Assembly: GCA_034440575.1 (NCBI GenBank)
Contig: JAOTOL010001468.1
Span: 330,501-394,500, forward strand
Length of the DNA: 64,000 nucleotides
Direction: 5' to 3'
Origin: Imbricaverruca yamaguchii
Taxonomy: Eukaryota > Arthropoda > Thecostraca > Neoverrucidae
Shown: positions 48,591-60,461 of the stretch, piece by piece
How positions within the stretch are numbered: position 1 is the stretch's first letter
Layout of the letters: each line of letters begins with the position of its first letter
Program-made: the position numbers and the translations under genes
Notes under the pieces: model-generated
Seen by the model: the letters and a program-made list of their open reading frames with translations, nothing else
Databases searched by the model: none
What the model was told of the DNA's origin: nothing

Positions 48591-51029
48591 CGGCGCTGCG
48601 GCCGATTCTAGCCCGAGTCGACGCCAGAGCGAGATGCCACTAAACCTGCTGTCGGCTGGTCTCGGCGCACCTCCCTGAATAGGCTGGCGATTAATCCCGC
48701 GCACCAGACGGACTCTGTGCACACGTCGCCGGAGAATGACGGCGAAAACATCGAGTGTCGACAGCGAAGAACAGTGAACCCCCGCGGGATGCATCGGTCT
48801 GGCTCGGGCGATATAGCCGCACTCGCAGCAGTGGCGGCGATGACACGGTGACCTGTGTGACACCTGGTCATACGTCACAGTGATCCCACCCTTACATGTC
48901 AAAAAAGGGAATGCGATTGCCCCCCCCCCCCACACATTCTTGGAACGTATTAAGAGAAGTTGAAAGCCCTAGATGCTAAAAGGCAACACTGCGACGTTGA
49001 TTGACCGCCACGTCGATGCTGGGCATATTGGTTATTAATGTACAGTTTCTATGACCGCCAAGCCGTAGTAGCTAAGGAAGAAAACGACTAGCCTTGATAA
49101 GGCAGAAGTAGGCTATGATCAGATCAGCAGATGCTGCAGACCAAGATGTAGAGGTATATATAGCCGATGATTAGAGGTATATGTAGACGATGATGAAGAA
49201 CACTCGTGGACACCTTTTGCCATTCGCCATTTTCGTTTCGGGTCAGGGTGAAAAGTGGTAAGAAGTGGTAGGAAGAGGAGAGTGGACGACCAACTCGCTC
49301 AATCGTGTCAGTTTCAGAGAGGAGAGTGGCACAACAAATAACTCCCCACTCCCCACTTCCCACTCTTCTACCCCTTCTCGCACTGACCCGACCCGAAGAT
49401 GGCGACTGCCGAACTCATGTCAAAGTCTTCTTCATCAGGCTAAGCCTTTACATCTTCGCCAGCATCTGCTGTTCTGGCATAATCTACGTCTAGCTCACCA
49501 AGGTTAGTCGTAATCTTCCTTACCTGTCAGAGCTTAGCGGTTATAGAAACCGAATTTGCTTGAAAAAAATGTCCTCGACCAGACAGCACATTAGCGCACG
49601 GAAGCAATTTAGTTAAGTATAGTTTTCTTTTTTAAGTATAGTTTCTTTAAGTATAGGTCCCTAATCTCAGCAACTGCTTTAAGCCCATCCACAGCTTCCG
49701 TTTAGTTTTTAATAGTAAAATTATGACTTCTGCCTGAACCCTTGAAGGTCCATGTTTTATGAAGAAAATTTTCGGTGACATTTCAGGACATTATTTACTA
49801 TACCGCAACTGACAGCAATCATAGTGGAACATCCGACACCATCCTAAGTGGAGACCTTCGACACATCAGTCAGTATGCTACGCCATACCACCTGTGCCTA
49901 AACTCCAGCTCGCTTCACAGCGAGCTCCTTCCAGCGACGAGAAGCGAGAGCACGGCGCCATTATTTCGGGAGGCACCACTGGGACACGTTGATTTAGACT
50001 AGGACTTCCAATTAGACCGCCGTTGACCCGGTGACACCGGGACACGCCCATTTATACTACGACTGCCAGTCGCGACGGTCGTCGATGCCGTCAGGTTGGC
50101 GGCCGTCAACGTCGCCGCACCACTCGCGACTGTGTATTGGGCGGCGCCCAGAGACGCCAGCCACACGCAGTGCGCTTCTGGCCATGTGCGTCACAGACTG
50201 ACCTAGATCCCATCACAAAGTGATGACGTCAAGCGCGGCGGACGCCAACGGTTTCCTCCCCGGAGGGGAGCGCACAATTTTGCGTGGGGTTTCCTCAGGC
50301 CCGGGCCTTCGAGCATTTTTGGTCGCTAGGCACTCATAGGCCTTGTGACCTTCTGACATAGGACCACCAGACAATACGATGTGTCCTCCCGCCCGGTGTT
50401 GGGACCATTTTAGTTAGCTCCAGGAGCCTCCCGTCAATGGTAACAGACCTCCTGTCCTGGGGATGTCCCCGGCAACACAATGGGCCTCTTTTTACACTTA
50501 GGGGTCTCCGAAACTTAATAGGAGCGAAAGCATATCTCTGACACCATTTCACAGCTGGAGCCGCTGCCGCCGCGGCCTCGGTCGGTGCTAATATTGACAC
50601 ATGACGCTAATATTAAACCAACTCGCGGTCGCGCTGTGAACGTTACATAGATGATGATGAGCGAGGCGAGGCCTTCGCACCACACTGGTTCCGCTGACGG
50701 GAGAGCGGCCGCGGCATTATTGGGCTAATGTCGTGTGATTAACGACGCCCGACACCGGCTGCGACGGCCACGCCGCCATGGCGGGGCTGCAGCCACACAC
50801 CACACGCTATCGCCGCCAGCGATGCTCGTAAAATGCGAACTGTGAGCCAGCCGGCCTGTGGCCAGAGCGGTGCACTGCCTGTGACAGACGGCCGGCGGGG
50901 GAGGGGGGGGGGTGGGGGCGTGTCACGGCGCCAGCGGCCAGATATGGCGCCTGGCGCCAGCCGGCCGGCGCCCAGAGTGGCACTCCTCCCCGAGGACGTG
51001 ACAACACGATAAACATGCCAAAGCAAAGC

Positions 51030-51115
51030 GGCGACACACACAGATGAAGGGACGGAGCGGTCGGAAGGCGCCCGTGCTGAAGTGAGCTTCCAACATTTGA
51101 AAATACATGTGTTTA
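51030..51115. repeat. Short dispersed repeat, copy 1
   Basis: It matches 52370-52455 in the same orientation (GAGCG.TCGGAAGG, GTGCTGAAGTGAGCTT, CAAC.TT.GAAAATA). The two copies flank the NCX exon at 51.9 kb. Confidence 0.7.
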
Positions 51116-51569
51116 AAAAGTCCTACAGCAAGTCAATGGCAAAACCAATCAAAACCAAAATAGTAAAAATCAAAAACAGTGAAAAACAAAAACAAATTTA
51201 GTTCATAGCTTGAAATTCAATCATCTATACTTGCTTTATTTAAACTCCTTATTATTATAATTACACTGCTGCACTTATGATATTTAAGGTCAGCAACTAC
51301 CCATTGCAAATCAACTTCTCGCACCACCTCGTACCGGATATTCGGATACGTTACATGACCAACACGGGAGCGAGGTAAATGCCAGTACGTGAGTCCCCGA
51401 GCGTCTCACTGGGGTCGTCTCTGGTGACACTATTAGGGCTAACAAGATACGCCACACCGACGGTCGGGACAATTCGCCGCGTCTCGAAGCCCGAACTAAA
51501 AATAACACCGGAAATGACACATGAAGACCCCAGGAGAGTGTGTTTGTGTACACACATATATATACACAT

Positions 51570-51771
<202 letters not shown>

Positions 51772-51893
51772 GGGATTCCCTGCCCGTCACGCCTCTGGAA
51801 TGGGCCGGACCGGCTTGCCCGGAGTCGCCGACCCATGAGCCAGCCCCACAACCCACCCCATCCTGCTGGCCTGAATACCGGCGCGTATCTTAC

Positions 51894-51993
51894 CGGCCGA
51901 CACGGTAATGGCTTCGACGAACTGCTCCTTCCACGACGACGTGCCGACGAGGAAGGAGGCGTTGGCACGCTGCACCAGCTTGTCGACGGTATT
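51894..51993 (-). CDS. NCX: NCX (SLC8) exon: end of cytosolic loop
   Basis: This internal exon of a sodium/calcium exchanger is read from 51993 to 51894. It encodes 33 codons plus one base: NTVDKL, then [13 protein letters not shown]. That matches the stretch of SLC8 proteins joining the end of the second calcium-binding domain (CBD2) to the C-terminal membrane half. The acceptor is TTGCAG ending at 51994. The donor is GTAAGA starting at 51893. The exon ends in phase 1, so its last G joins GT of the exon at 43347 to make Gly, giving the family's VSAG followed by an acidic run. The exchanger moves Ca2+ against Na+ across the plasma membrane, and this part faces the cytosol. The preceding exon was not found up to 64000. 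The gene family call is very secure; which SLC8 paralogue it is cannot be told. Confidence 0.93.
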
Positions 51994-52369
51994 CTGCAAC
52001 AGAGGCGCGCCATCAGCGCGTCTGCTGGGCCCAAGGTCGGCCCCGGTCGGCTCCGCTGGCGCCGAGCGCCGTGCGCTGCGGCACAGCCTACCGCGGCGGC
52101 GGAGAGCAGAGCGCCCGCCAGTCCCGCCAGGTGGAGCTGGGGAGGTGGGCGGTGACGACCGAGTCTGCTCATGCAGGGTCAGCGGGCCGTTCTGGAATCT
52201 CTGGAGGGCAAACGGGGTACACTGGCATAGCCAGGGCATGTGGAATTTCGTGCGTCTTGCTTAGCTGTGAGATTCATTTTGTTGTTAATTATACGTTGCA
52301 TTAATAAACATAGGTTGCAAGTTTCACAACGCAGCTGGGTCTGAGGGTGCAATAAATATGTGATAGCAA

Positions 52370-52455
52370 AGGAGCGATGCACCAAGGTAGAGGTACAGAG
52401 CGATCGGAAGGTGGTGGTGCTGAAGTGAGCTTTCAACTTTCGAAAATAAATTTCA
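52370..52455. repeat. Short dispersed repeat, copy 2
   Basis: Second copy of the repeat at 51030-51115. Confidence 0.7.
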
Positions 52456-53989
52456 TCCAGGATGTACCCACAACCACAGAAGCGCACAAGGGGAGGGGTA
52501 AGGGACACGTGCCCTCATAAGCCAGGAAGTGGATCATTTTTAACGAAGAAGAACATCAAAGGTCGCCCGGAGTCTGTGACGGACACGATATTAAGAGATA
52601 CGGGTGAGTTACTGAGGCAGTTTTCTGGCACACTTACTGTGTCATCAAACACACCTAAATTCAGGAGCAATGGGGCCTGACAACTGCCAACGCTTTCTAT
52701 CTTCTTGGTTCCCGAGTATTCCTGTTTCAGAAATTAAGAAATGCTATTTTATAGAAATGTTAATCACGTCACCAGGAATTGATCAACTTATTTTCCAATA
52801 ATCTTAGAATGTGTCCTCCTAGCTGAGGCAGAGTTCAATTTGCTGGATCTTTGACGTTATGCTTGTAACGTTATGTTCAGCCAGCTTATGTGGCATGCGG
52901 AGACAAAGGAAAAACAAAAGCAAATAGCACAGTATGTAAATGGCGGGAAACGGCACCTCCAAAGAAGACACTGGCCTGACCGACGGGAATACGCAGTACA
53001 AACATATACGCATACACACATCCATTACACCGAACAGTACAATTGGAGGGCAGTCAGCATAACCGCTTCCGTCTATCTCCCAGGCTCCGCCGTGGCTGGA
53101 CCTTAAGAAGGGAGATGACAGGATGCGCTGACCACCCACGACTCGGGGGTGAAACGGAGGCCTGGTGTTCGAAGCATGCCGTGCACGCCAGAGCTCAGTC
53201 TCGGGCACGGTGGTGGTGGATCTGTGTTTTACGGTGCGCCTTAGATATGTACGTGGCACGTTAATTAAAAGCTTGGAAAACACGGACGGACAAGAACAAA
53301 TTTGGACGGAAAATTATGGACTGTTCAAACCTATAATTTTAACGCAAAAAAGCCAGTGCAATGACGGACTAGGCGTAATCCCGACGCAAATGTTGAGACA
53401 TGTTATAGCTTACAAGCTGAAAAACCGCAGCCGATGTGGCCCCAATCCGCCGAAGATCAGCAAATATGGCGACCGCAGTTTATCCCGAGCAGTCTGTCGA
53501 CCTTGCGTTAAAGCCGCTGGTGCGCCGAGCGGAAAAAAGTTGAGAAAACCAAACTTTGTCCGCTCGGAAATCGCCATCGTTTTGTAGGACTCGACAGACG
53601 GCTGACGCAAAGCCGGCGCAATGACAGAATCGGCAGACTCATTTGGCCACATGCCAACTGTCCGCTAGCTTTGCGTCGATTCCGACAGTGCGTCGAGACT
53701 ACACTAGATGTGAGGAGTCCTTTAGATGTTAAAGGGAAAGTGCAATTCAGCGACGACACCTTTTCTGCCAAATTCGAGCGGTCCCAGCCTGCCTATCAGG
53801 ATATATGTCTTATATGATTATGTGATACGATGGTGGAGGAAGAATTCGTTTTTTATTTTATATCAGGTGTGCCACCTACACCTAAATACTTACTCGAAAT
53901 AGCCTTCCAGCTCACCATCCAATTGGTATGGCTTGGAGCAGCACAGTACGAAAGGTCTGCTAAAATGGTGCAACTAGTCAAGTATGCAG

Positions 53990-54290
53990 TACGGAAGGTG
54001 TCAGTTCGTCGTTGTGCAGCACGAGACGTGTCATTTCGCCGCTATGCAGTACGGAAGATGCCATTTCGCCGCTGTGCAGTAGGGGAGGTGTCATTTCGCC
54101 GCTGTGCAGCACGGGATATGTCCTTTCGCCGCTGTGCAGTAGGGGAGGTGTCATTTCGCCGCTGTGCAGCAGGGGAGGTGTCATTTCGCCGCTGTGCAGC
54201 ACGGGATATGTCCTTTCGCCGCTGTGCGGTAGGGGAGGTGTCATTTCGCCGTTGTGCAGTACGGGGGGTGTCATTTCGCCGCTGCCGCCG
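53990..54290. repeat. 30-bp minisatellite, about ten units
   Basis: The units carry GTGTCATTTCGCCGCTGTGC and AGTAGGGGAG. The period is a multiple of three, so frames on both strands stay open with 10-residue repeats. No gene is supported. Confidence 0.85.
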
Positions 54291-54689
54291 CCGCTGTCCG
54301 CCCACAGCAGGCGGGCTGAAGTGCCACTTTACGCTCTCCTCGGCGAGGCAGTCTGAGATGGCGCACAGATTCCAGGCGCGGACCGGCCGGCGCAGCCGCC
54401 GCTCTCCAGGACGCAGACTGTCGCCGCTGTCGACAATACAGACCATCTGTCGGCTTTCCTCTCTTTGGACTGAACCTACTGAAGCATATCGGGCAGCCGG
54501 CCACGCTCGGCGGGCAGTTGGAGCTGCTCGGTGGTGAGATGAGTGGGAGTGTCGCCGACACACGGTGCCTTCTCTGACGACATTTGTGTTCGCCAAGAAC
54601 GGCCGGCGTCTTGACTGGACGCCGCGTGACTGGCTCTGTTCTCACTCCTGGGCCGTCGTCTGGCGACACTCGCTGTTTGTCACCAGTCG

Positions 54690-55010
54690 GCCAGTGAGCC
54701 TCTGGGTGTCACCCAGCGCGCCTCTGGGTGTCACCAGTGAGCCTCTGGGTGTCATCAGTGAGCCTCTGGGTGTCACCCAGTGTGACTCTGGGTGTCATCA
54801 GTGAGCCTCTGGGTGTCACCAGTGAGCCTCTGGGTGTCACCCAGTGAGCCGCTGTTCAATACCAGTGAGCCTCTGGGTGTCACCAGTGAGCCTCTGAGTG
54901 TCACCAGTGAGCCTCTGGGTGTCACCAGTGAGCCGCTATTTATCACCAGTGAGACGCTGTTTATCACCAGTGAACCGCTATTTATCACCAGTCAGCCTCT
55001 GGGTGCCACA
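54690..55010. repeat. 21-bp minisatellite
   Basis: About fourteen units of GTCACCAGTGAGCCTCTGGG plus T, with TATTTATCACCAGTGA variants at the downstream end. Confidence 0.9.
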
Positions 55011-55229
55011 GACGGTCGGGCCCTCGAGCGCAGCGGCTGTTCTGGTCGAGTGCTGACACCATCAGTCTCCGGGACCAGTCGTCTGCCGGGCAGACGCTGC
55101 CAGCAACGTGCCGCCACTGGCTCCAGGCGGATGAGTCGCCGAGCTCAGCCGCCCGACTCGCGACACATGTGCGGAGCCTCTCGATGTCGTTGGCAGTGTT
55201 TTTGGCCCGCCAGGTGCCCAGCATATCGT

Positions 55230-55540
55230 GGCGCTACGCGTGCCGCACCACGCGCAATGGATCCTCTCGCTGTCGCTCGCGCAGCAGTGCTGGTGGCCCG
55301 CCAGGTGCCCAGCACATCGGGCCACACCACGCCCAATGGATCCTCTCGCTGTCGCTCGCGCAGCAGTGCTGGTGGCCCGCCAGGTGCCCGGCCCTTGCTA
55401 TCGTCGCGCTGCGCGTGCCACACCACGCCCAATGGATCCTCTCGCTGTCGCTCGCGCAGCAGTGCTGGTGGCCCGCCAGGTGCCCGGCCCTTGCTATCGT
55501 CGCGCTGCGCGTGCCACACCACGCCCAATGCCGTTGCGGT
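55230..55540. repeat. Approximately 95-bp tandem repeat, three to four units
   Basis: Units contain CAATGGATCCTCTCGCTGTC, GTGGCCCGCCAGGTGCCC and CGCGTGCCACACCACGC. One unit is about 78 bp. Confidence 0.85.
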
Positions 55541-57104
55541 CGGCGGCGGCCGGGGCAAATCGGTGCCTTTGGCTGCGCGCCCGGCGGCGGGTGTGGCGGG
55601 TCTTGACACTTGGCCGCGCCGCCCGCGCCGCCGGGTATTTGCGGATATTGTTGGCATCGGTGGCAGGCGTTCAGCCATGGTCGTTCGGTAATTTTGGCGA
55701 GAGACAGACTTTGTAAGATGGCTATCACCTTCCCACCTGTGCAGTCGCGTTGTTCATTGTGAGTCGCTTTGTGGGTGGGGGTGGGGGATAAAATATGCAT
55801 CACAAAGAAATGAACTCTACATATGTCATTTCAGACGGGAATCCTAGGTGACGAAAATGAGCAATGCAGACAACAATGTGTCGTTTGAGCTATCACAAGA
55901 CGAATTCCGGTATCAGTCTTGAAACACAAGCGGTCTGTCGGCAGCACAGAACAGCCACCCGCCCCCAATTTTGGTTCCCCGTAACTGTACCTTTGAACCA
56001 ATATTTGCATGTTGTATGCGAAAGTCTTAATTTCCACCATTAGATACAAGTTAAATACTCTGGCATGAAACTTAAGACAATACTGGAAGAAGTTCTCACG
56101 AGGGGACGAAAACGATAATATTATGGTTTTGGCGCTTCTGAGTACGTCTCTGTAAACGCGTTGACATTTTGAGGCCGTAAATAGCATAGTTCGTTACAAC
56201 ATGTGTGTTGTTCCTCTTAGCAAGGAAATATTACTGTCAATTAGGAAATTTGACGTCGACGGAATTCCCCACAAATAATTGAGCTGAACCAATCACACGG
56301 GAATCGTGACAGATGCGCCAACCACAGCCGTTTGTCCCGGACGTAGCTCATCCGGCTGGCGGCCGTGCCGAAGGGCCTCGACCCTCAGCTAGATCCGTGG
56401 GGAGTGTGGGACGCAGCCCCCATCCATCTACCCCCTCCCTGCGGCCCATAGACATGCTGCTGCGTCAGCCCATCGGCGATCACTCATAGCCGTCACGTGC
56501 CGGCCTCTGGAGATGCGGCGACCCACATTGGCGCCCGCACCAACGACGCCACCACATCATGTCGCTGACACCCGGCGGGGATGGGATGGGTCGAGCAAGC
56601 ACGTCTTTCGCGTCGGAAATGTGTGCCTCGATAAACCTTCTCGAGTGAAGAATTGGTTCTACAATAGGATTCGCAGAATTAGGATCTTGTGTTCTGCATC
56701 CTATATGCTTGATTAATCCCCAACAGGCCAAATAACCCAGTGACTGGCGAACCCAATGACAGAAGGAAGTGGCTCGTATGAATTCAGCGAGCTATGGACA
56801 GGACAGCTACTTTATAGTCTGCACTGCTGGGTGCCGCTGCATGTGCTCGAAGGTGGCCTGTTGAAGCTGCAGGGGCCGGCCCGCCTCTGCACTAAACCGC
56901 GGAGAGAACCGTCCTCTCAGTGTGACAGTGGATATGGAAGCACTTTCTGCAGCCTCGATAGAATGGGAATAATTTCACACCGCATCATCCACTTCTAGGC
57001 CATCGAACGCGGACAAGGAAGCGGCCTGCAGGGAGCCGAGGCACTCGCCGTCGGCTCTGCGGTCGTTCAGCGCCAGACTCTTAGTTGCTGGACAGCGGTA
57101 CCGA

Positions 57105-57725
57105 GAGTCGCTGGATGTGGCTGTGGCGAACGGCTGTGACGTCACAATGGCGTCGTCGTGGCGTGACGAGTCGCTGGAGGTGGCTGTGGCGAACGGCTGT
57201 GACGTCATAGTGGCGTCGTCGTGGCGTGAGGCTAGCCCAGCCGGCTCTGGCTGCGCCGAAACATTAGACCCGTCACAGAATAGAGCTCCGGAACCCAAAC
57301 ATTGATCCGTGTCGGCTCCGGCGAATTCCTAGCCCATGGTGGCTGTGGTGTAATCTCTGGTTTCTGGTGGCTGTGGTGTAATCCCTGGTCCCTGGTATCT
57401 GTAGCGTAATCCTTGTTTTCTGGTGGGTGTGGTGTAATCCTATCGCCACTGGAGGACGTCATGCTGTTTCTCTTCAGAGTTCCGGTGTCGACGAATGAAC
57501 GTGAACGATCGGGCGCTGTGTCGTGCCGTACACCCTCGTTCCAGGCGGGAACGAAACCAGATGGTCTCACTTCAAGGGTCTCCTGGCGACATGTGCTGGA
57601 AGCGCCAGACGAGGTACGTGCTACGTACACAGCCAGTGCTAGGTGGTCTCACTTCAGGGTCTCCTGGCCACGTTTGTGGGTCGCGCCAGACGAGGTACAT
57701 GCTACACACACAGCCAGTGCTGACT
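57105..57725. repeat. Cluster of three short tandem duplications
   Basis: A 60-bp unit occurs twice (57110, 57170; GGCTGTGGCGAACGGCTGTG). A 28-bp unit occurs about four times (57330-57440; GGTGGCTGTGGTGTAATC). An 82-bp unit occurs twice (57563, 57645; GGTCTCACTTCA.GGTCTCC). Confidence 0.8.
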
Positions 57726-58734
57726 GACTTTCCACCCAACCTATCGAGAACGCCTCATGGAAGGCAATTAGATTATAATACCGAGGCATAGTGTGGACAC
57801 GCGAATGTCATTTGTTTTTCATCACTAAGATGCATTGGGGACGGATAACGACGCCTTACAACCTGCATAGGACACGGGACGGTTTTGAAATATACTTTGC
57901 AATGCTCAGCTCGCGAAGAGTTTTTCCCCACCATCGCAATTAAATACGATAATTGTACATTCGTGACGTAGGGTTAAGTTAGCTACGGTGCATTGACAGT
58001 ATGCATACACCAGGTCAAAACACATCTATTCAACTGACACGTTACTAAGCTGACACCATTTTATCACATTGTATTACATCCCTGGGGAAACAGCAACACA
58101 CCATTCTCGTTACTTAAATCCCCCGCTGGAAACATTGCAAAGCTGCACAAAAGCACAACTTGATAAAACTTGATGGGAGAACCGGAGCTGTAAAACATGA
58201 ACCGCTGTGAAATCGTGTTGAGAAAGATGTGGACAGGTTATTTGTCTAACAAAAACTGTATATCTATTGATCAATTTATTTTAAAATAAATATAACCGAT
58301 AGAGAAGTAACTTACAAGCTCGCGCTAACTCCATACTTACAAGGAAGTCGTTGCGAAGCTCAAGGCTCAAACAACTTGCTGTGGCCGAGCCGCCGAAATT
58401 CATTTCCTTCCACTGGAGCTCATTTCCCCCACAGCCTCGCTCGTGCCCGCCCACTGTTTGGAACATTACAGGGCCAACTAACATCAATCATACCAACAAC
58501 CAATCTTCAGTTCCGAAGTATCGCTAAGGGAATTATACCAAACCTGCCATTTTCAAAGCAGTTTTCCCGACGACCCTGTTCTCCTAACAGGAACTTTGTT
58601 CCCCAGGTTCAAGATGCAATCGGGAGACGGTTCGGTAAGCAACCTTCACATCTAACGAGCGCTAAATGCCTATTTCGAGGTGTTGTCTAAGCTAACCTGA
58701 CTGGCATCACGACACAAATAACGGTGCACATGCC

Positions 58735-58950
58735 TTGCCGGTGACACCAACACGAATGCCAAATGCCACATTCAATAGAAACGCTGATAAAACGTTGGCA
58801 GTAGCACGTATGCCCGTAGCCATCCTCAATAAACACGCTGCTAGAACGTTGGTTAAGATGATTGAGCGCACTTCACCGGCAGTACAAACTGCACGATGTC
58901 GTTCTCGCTGGATGGACAGAATGCTCGTTCTCGCTGGATGGACAGAATGC
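58735..58950. repeat. Short tandem duplications
   Basis: An approximately 62-bp unit (58740-58860; ACGCTG.TA.AACGTTGG) and a 27-bp unit (58897-58950; CGTTCTCGCTGGATGGACAG) each occur twice. Confidence 0.7.
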
Positions 58951-59494
58951 TGACAGACAGTTGGAATGTCGACTCAAAATAACTTAAGCAGGTAAGCAGC
59001 AAAATGCTACCAGCTGTTGTTTATTGGATGTGTACCGCACTCCAGGCCTTCCGCCGATCAAACGAGTGGCGAGGTGAATGGTGTTTAGAGAGCATCGCCC
59101 GATCAAAGCCGAAAACTTGGTATTGGGGATTTAAAGCATGTAAGTAGCATCAGCACCTATCACATGGGCCTGAGTCATCCCTTTCCCTGGGCGGCCCGGT
59201 GACAGCCGTGTGGGTGGCATCAGCGCCCGTCATTTCCCGTCACGTGTGCGTGGACGACCCTTCCCTGGACGCCCAGGTCACACCCGTGCAGTCCGCAACA
59301 ACACCCCACGAAGTCTATGCAAAACGTTTTGCTTTCCCTCCAGCTAGGCGGCCTCTCGTCTGCGACCAGCTATGGAAGAGCATTTCATCCCTCCATCTTG
59401 TTTTCGTAACTGTCAGAGCCAGTGCTACAGCCAAGCTGAAGCTTCCAGTGTCTTGAAGTCAACAATTAAGATAACCTTAGGTTGTGAGAACGTG

Positions 59495-59795
59495 ATGTTA
59501 CAGAAAGCCTTAGGTTACGATTTCCTGAGCACAATTAAAAGTGGCGATCAGTCTGTGCAGCCACAACTTAACGTGATGTTACAGGTAGCCTTAGGTTGTG
59601 AGAACGTGATGTTACAGGTAGCCTTAGGTTGTGAGAACGTGATGTTACAGGTAGCCTTAGATTGTCAGAACGCGATGTTACAGGTAGCCTTAGGTTGTGA
59701 GAACGTGATGTTACAGGTAGCCTTAGGTTATGACTTCCTGAGCACAATTCAAAGTGGCGATCAATCTGTGCAACCAATACTTAACGTGATGCTCT
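59495..59795 (+). repeat. 33-bp tandem repeat upstream of the LINE
   Basis: The units carry GTGATGTTACAGGTAGCCTT and AGGTTGTGAGAAC, about six copies. A second block (GACTTCCTGAGCACAATT through GATCA.TCTGTGCA) occurs twice, at 59520 and 59730. A 150-codon frame (59372-59821) reads the unit as VALGCENVMLQ. Whether it belongs to the LINE 5' region or the host is unclear. Confidence 0.75.
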
Positions 59796-59849
59796 CGTGC
59801 AACTCATGGACGTCAATGTGATGCTCAAGGATGCTTGATGCTTTTTATG

Positions 59850-59980
59850 GATGGATGTGGAAGGATGTGATGCTTTTTATGCATCGTGGGACCTCTATCA
59901 GAGGGTTGGCTTGCACTTTTCTGAGAAGGGGGTCCATGTGTTAGGCAAAGTATACGAGCATGTCCTTCAGGGAAACTAGG
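59850..59980 (+). pseudogene. C-terminal remnant of LINE ORF1 (esterase domain)
   Basis: Reading to TAG at 59978-59980 gives DAFYASWDLYQRVGLHFSEK, then GVHVLGKVYEHVLQGN. The pattern DLY.R.GLH.S..G..VLG is how GDSL/SGNH esterase domains in ORF1 of CR1/L2-type LINEs usually end, with the catalytic His in GLH. Upstream the frame is interrupted by a TGA near 59835-59840, and a sequence of about 30 bp is duplicated there (GATGCTTTTTATG occurs twice). So only the last 40 or so residues remain, and the element is truncated or rearranged at this point. Confidence 0.7.
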
Positions 59981-59987
59981 AAATGGG

Positions 59988-60461
59988 GTGGGGAGGGATG
60001 AAATTGCATTGCCAACTCAGGAATATTCCAATAGTGTCAACCAAGGCAATAGAACGCCAAAGTCTGCAAATAGGGACAGCAGCAACTCAAGGGGACAGAG
60101 TTATAGTTCATCTAGTGATAAAAGAACTCCTCAATATGAAAAAGCCAAAGGTGGTTATGGAGCATTTGTTAAGTGTATGATGTTTAATGCTCAGAGTATC
60201 CGTTCCAAATTTGATGAGTTCAAGTGTTATGTTGCTGAGGAGGAACCAGATTTTGTTTGCATTACGGAGGCATGGGTCAGTGAAGGGCATTTTGGAGATA
60301 ACTTACAGGACTATGAGATCCAGGGATACAAAATGTTTTCGTGCAATAGGGGTCCAGCAATGAAAGGGGGTGGTGTAATGCTCTATATGAATAGCTTATT
60401 CAGTTCTCAAAAAGTAGCAGGTGGGGATAAAAAATGTGTCTGTGGAGTCCATTTGGCTTGA
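59988..60461 (+). pseudogene. LINE ORF2, endonuclease N-terminal part
   Basis: This frame opens with a low-complexity Ser/Asn-rich leader, then MMFNAQSIRSKFDEF, PDFVCITEAW and GGGVMLYMN. These are the first motifs of an AP-type LINE endonuclease (N.QS and the catalytic E in TEAW). The frame then leaves the domain at about 60428, inside a run of six A, and ends at 60461. The rest of the domain continues in the next frame from about 60430. One extra A in the run explains the break. It may be a real mutation or a sequencing error in a homopolymer. Confidence 0.85.

Larger units (their letters stand above)
51994..59830 (-). other. Intron or upstream region of NCX, no exon found
   Basis: Upstream of the first visible NCX exon, the stretch holds tandem repeats (53990-54290, 54690-55010, 55230-55540, 57105-57725, 58735-58950, 59495-59795) and a short dispersed-repeat copy (52370-52455). 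The exon that should precede, encoding the end of CBD2 with its conserved GRP.LGE-like segment, was looked for and not found. Ranges 52460-53980 and 55550-57100 show nothing I recognise. Confidence 0.6.

Noticed and set aside
47887..48678. 250-260-codon plus-strand frames rich in His and Thr
   Set aside because: Artefact of the 35-bp minisatellite.
50334..50600. 88-codon minus-strand frame with non-repetitive composition
   Set aside because: No recognisable domain, no clear splice sites and it would interrupt NCX; more likely chance or an unknown repeat.
54012..54356. Repeat protein encoded by the 30-bp array
   Set aside because: Frames are open on both strands because the unit lacks stops; no gene context.
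56480..56731. Minus-strand frame as a missing upstream NCX exon
   Set aside because: No similarity to the CBD2 end expected before the exon at 51993.
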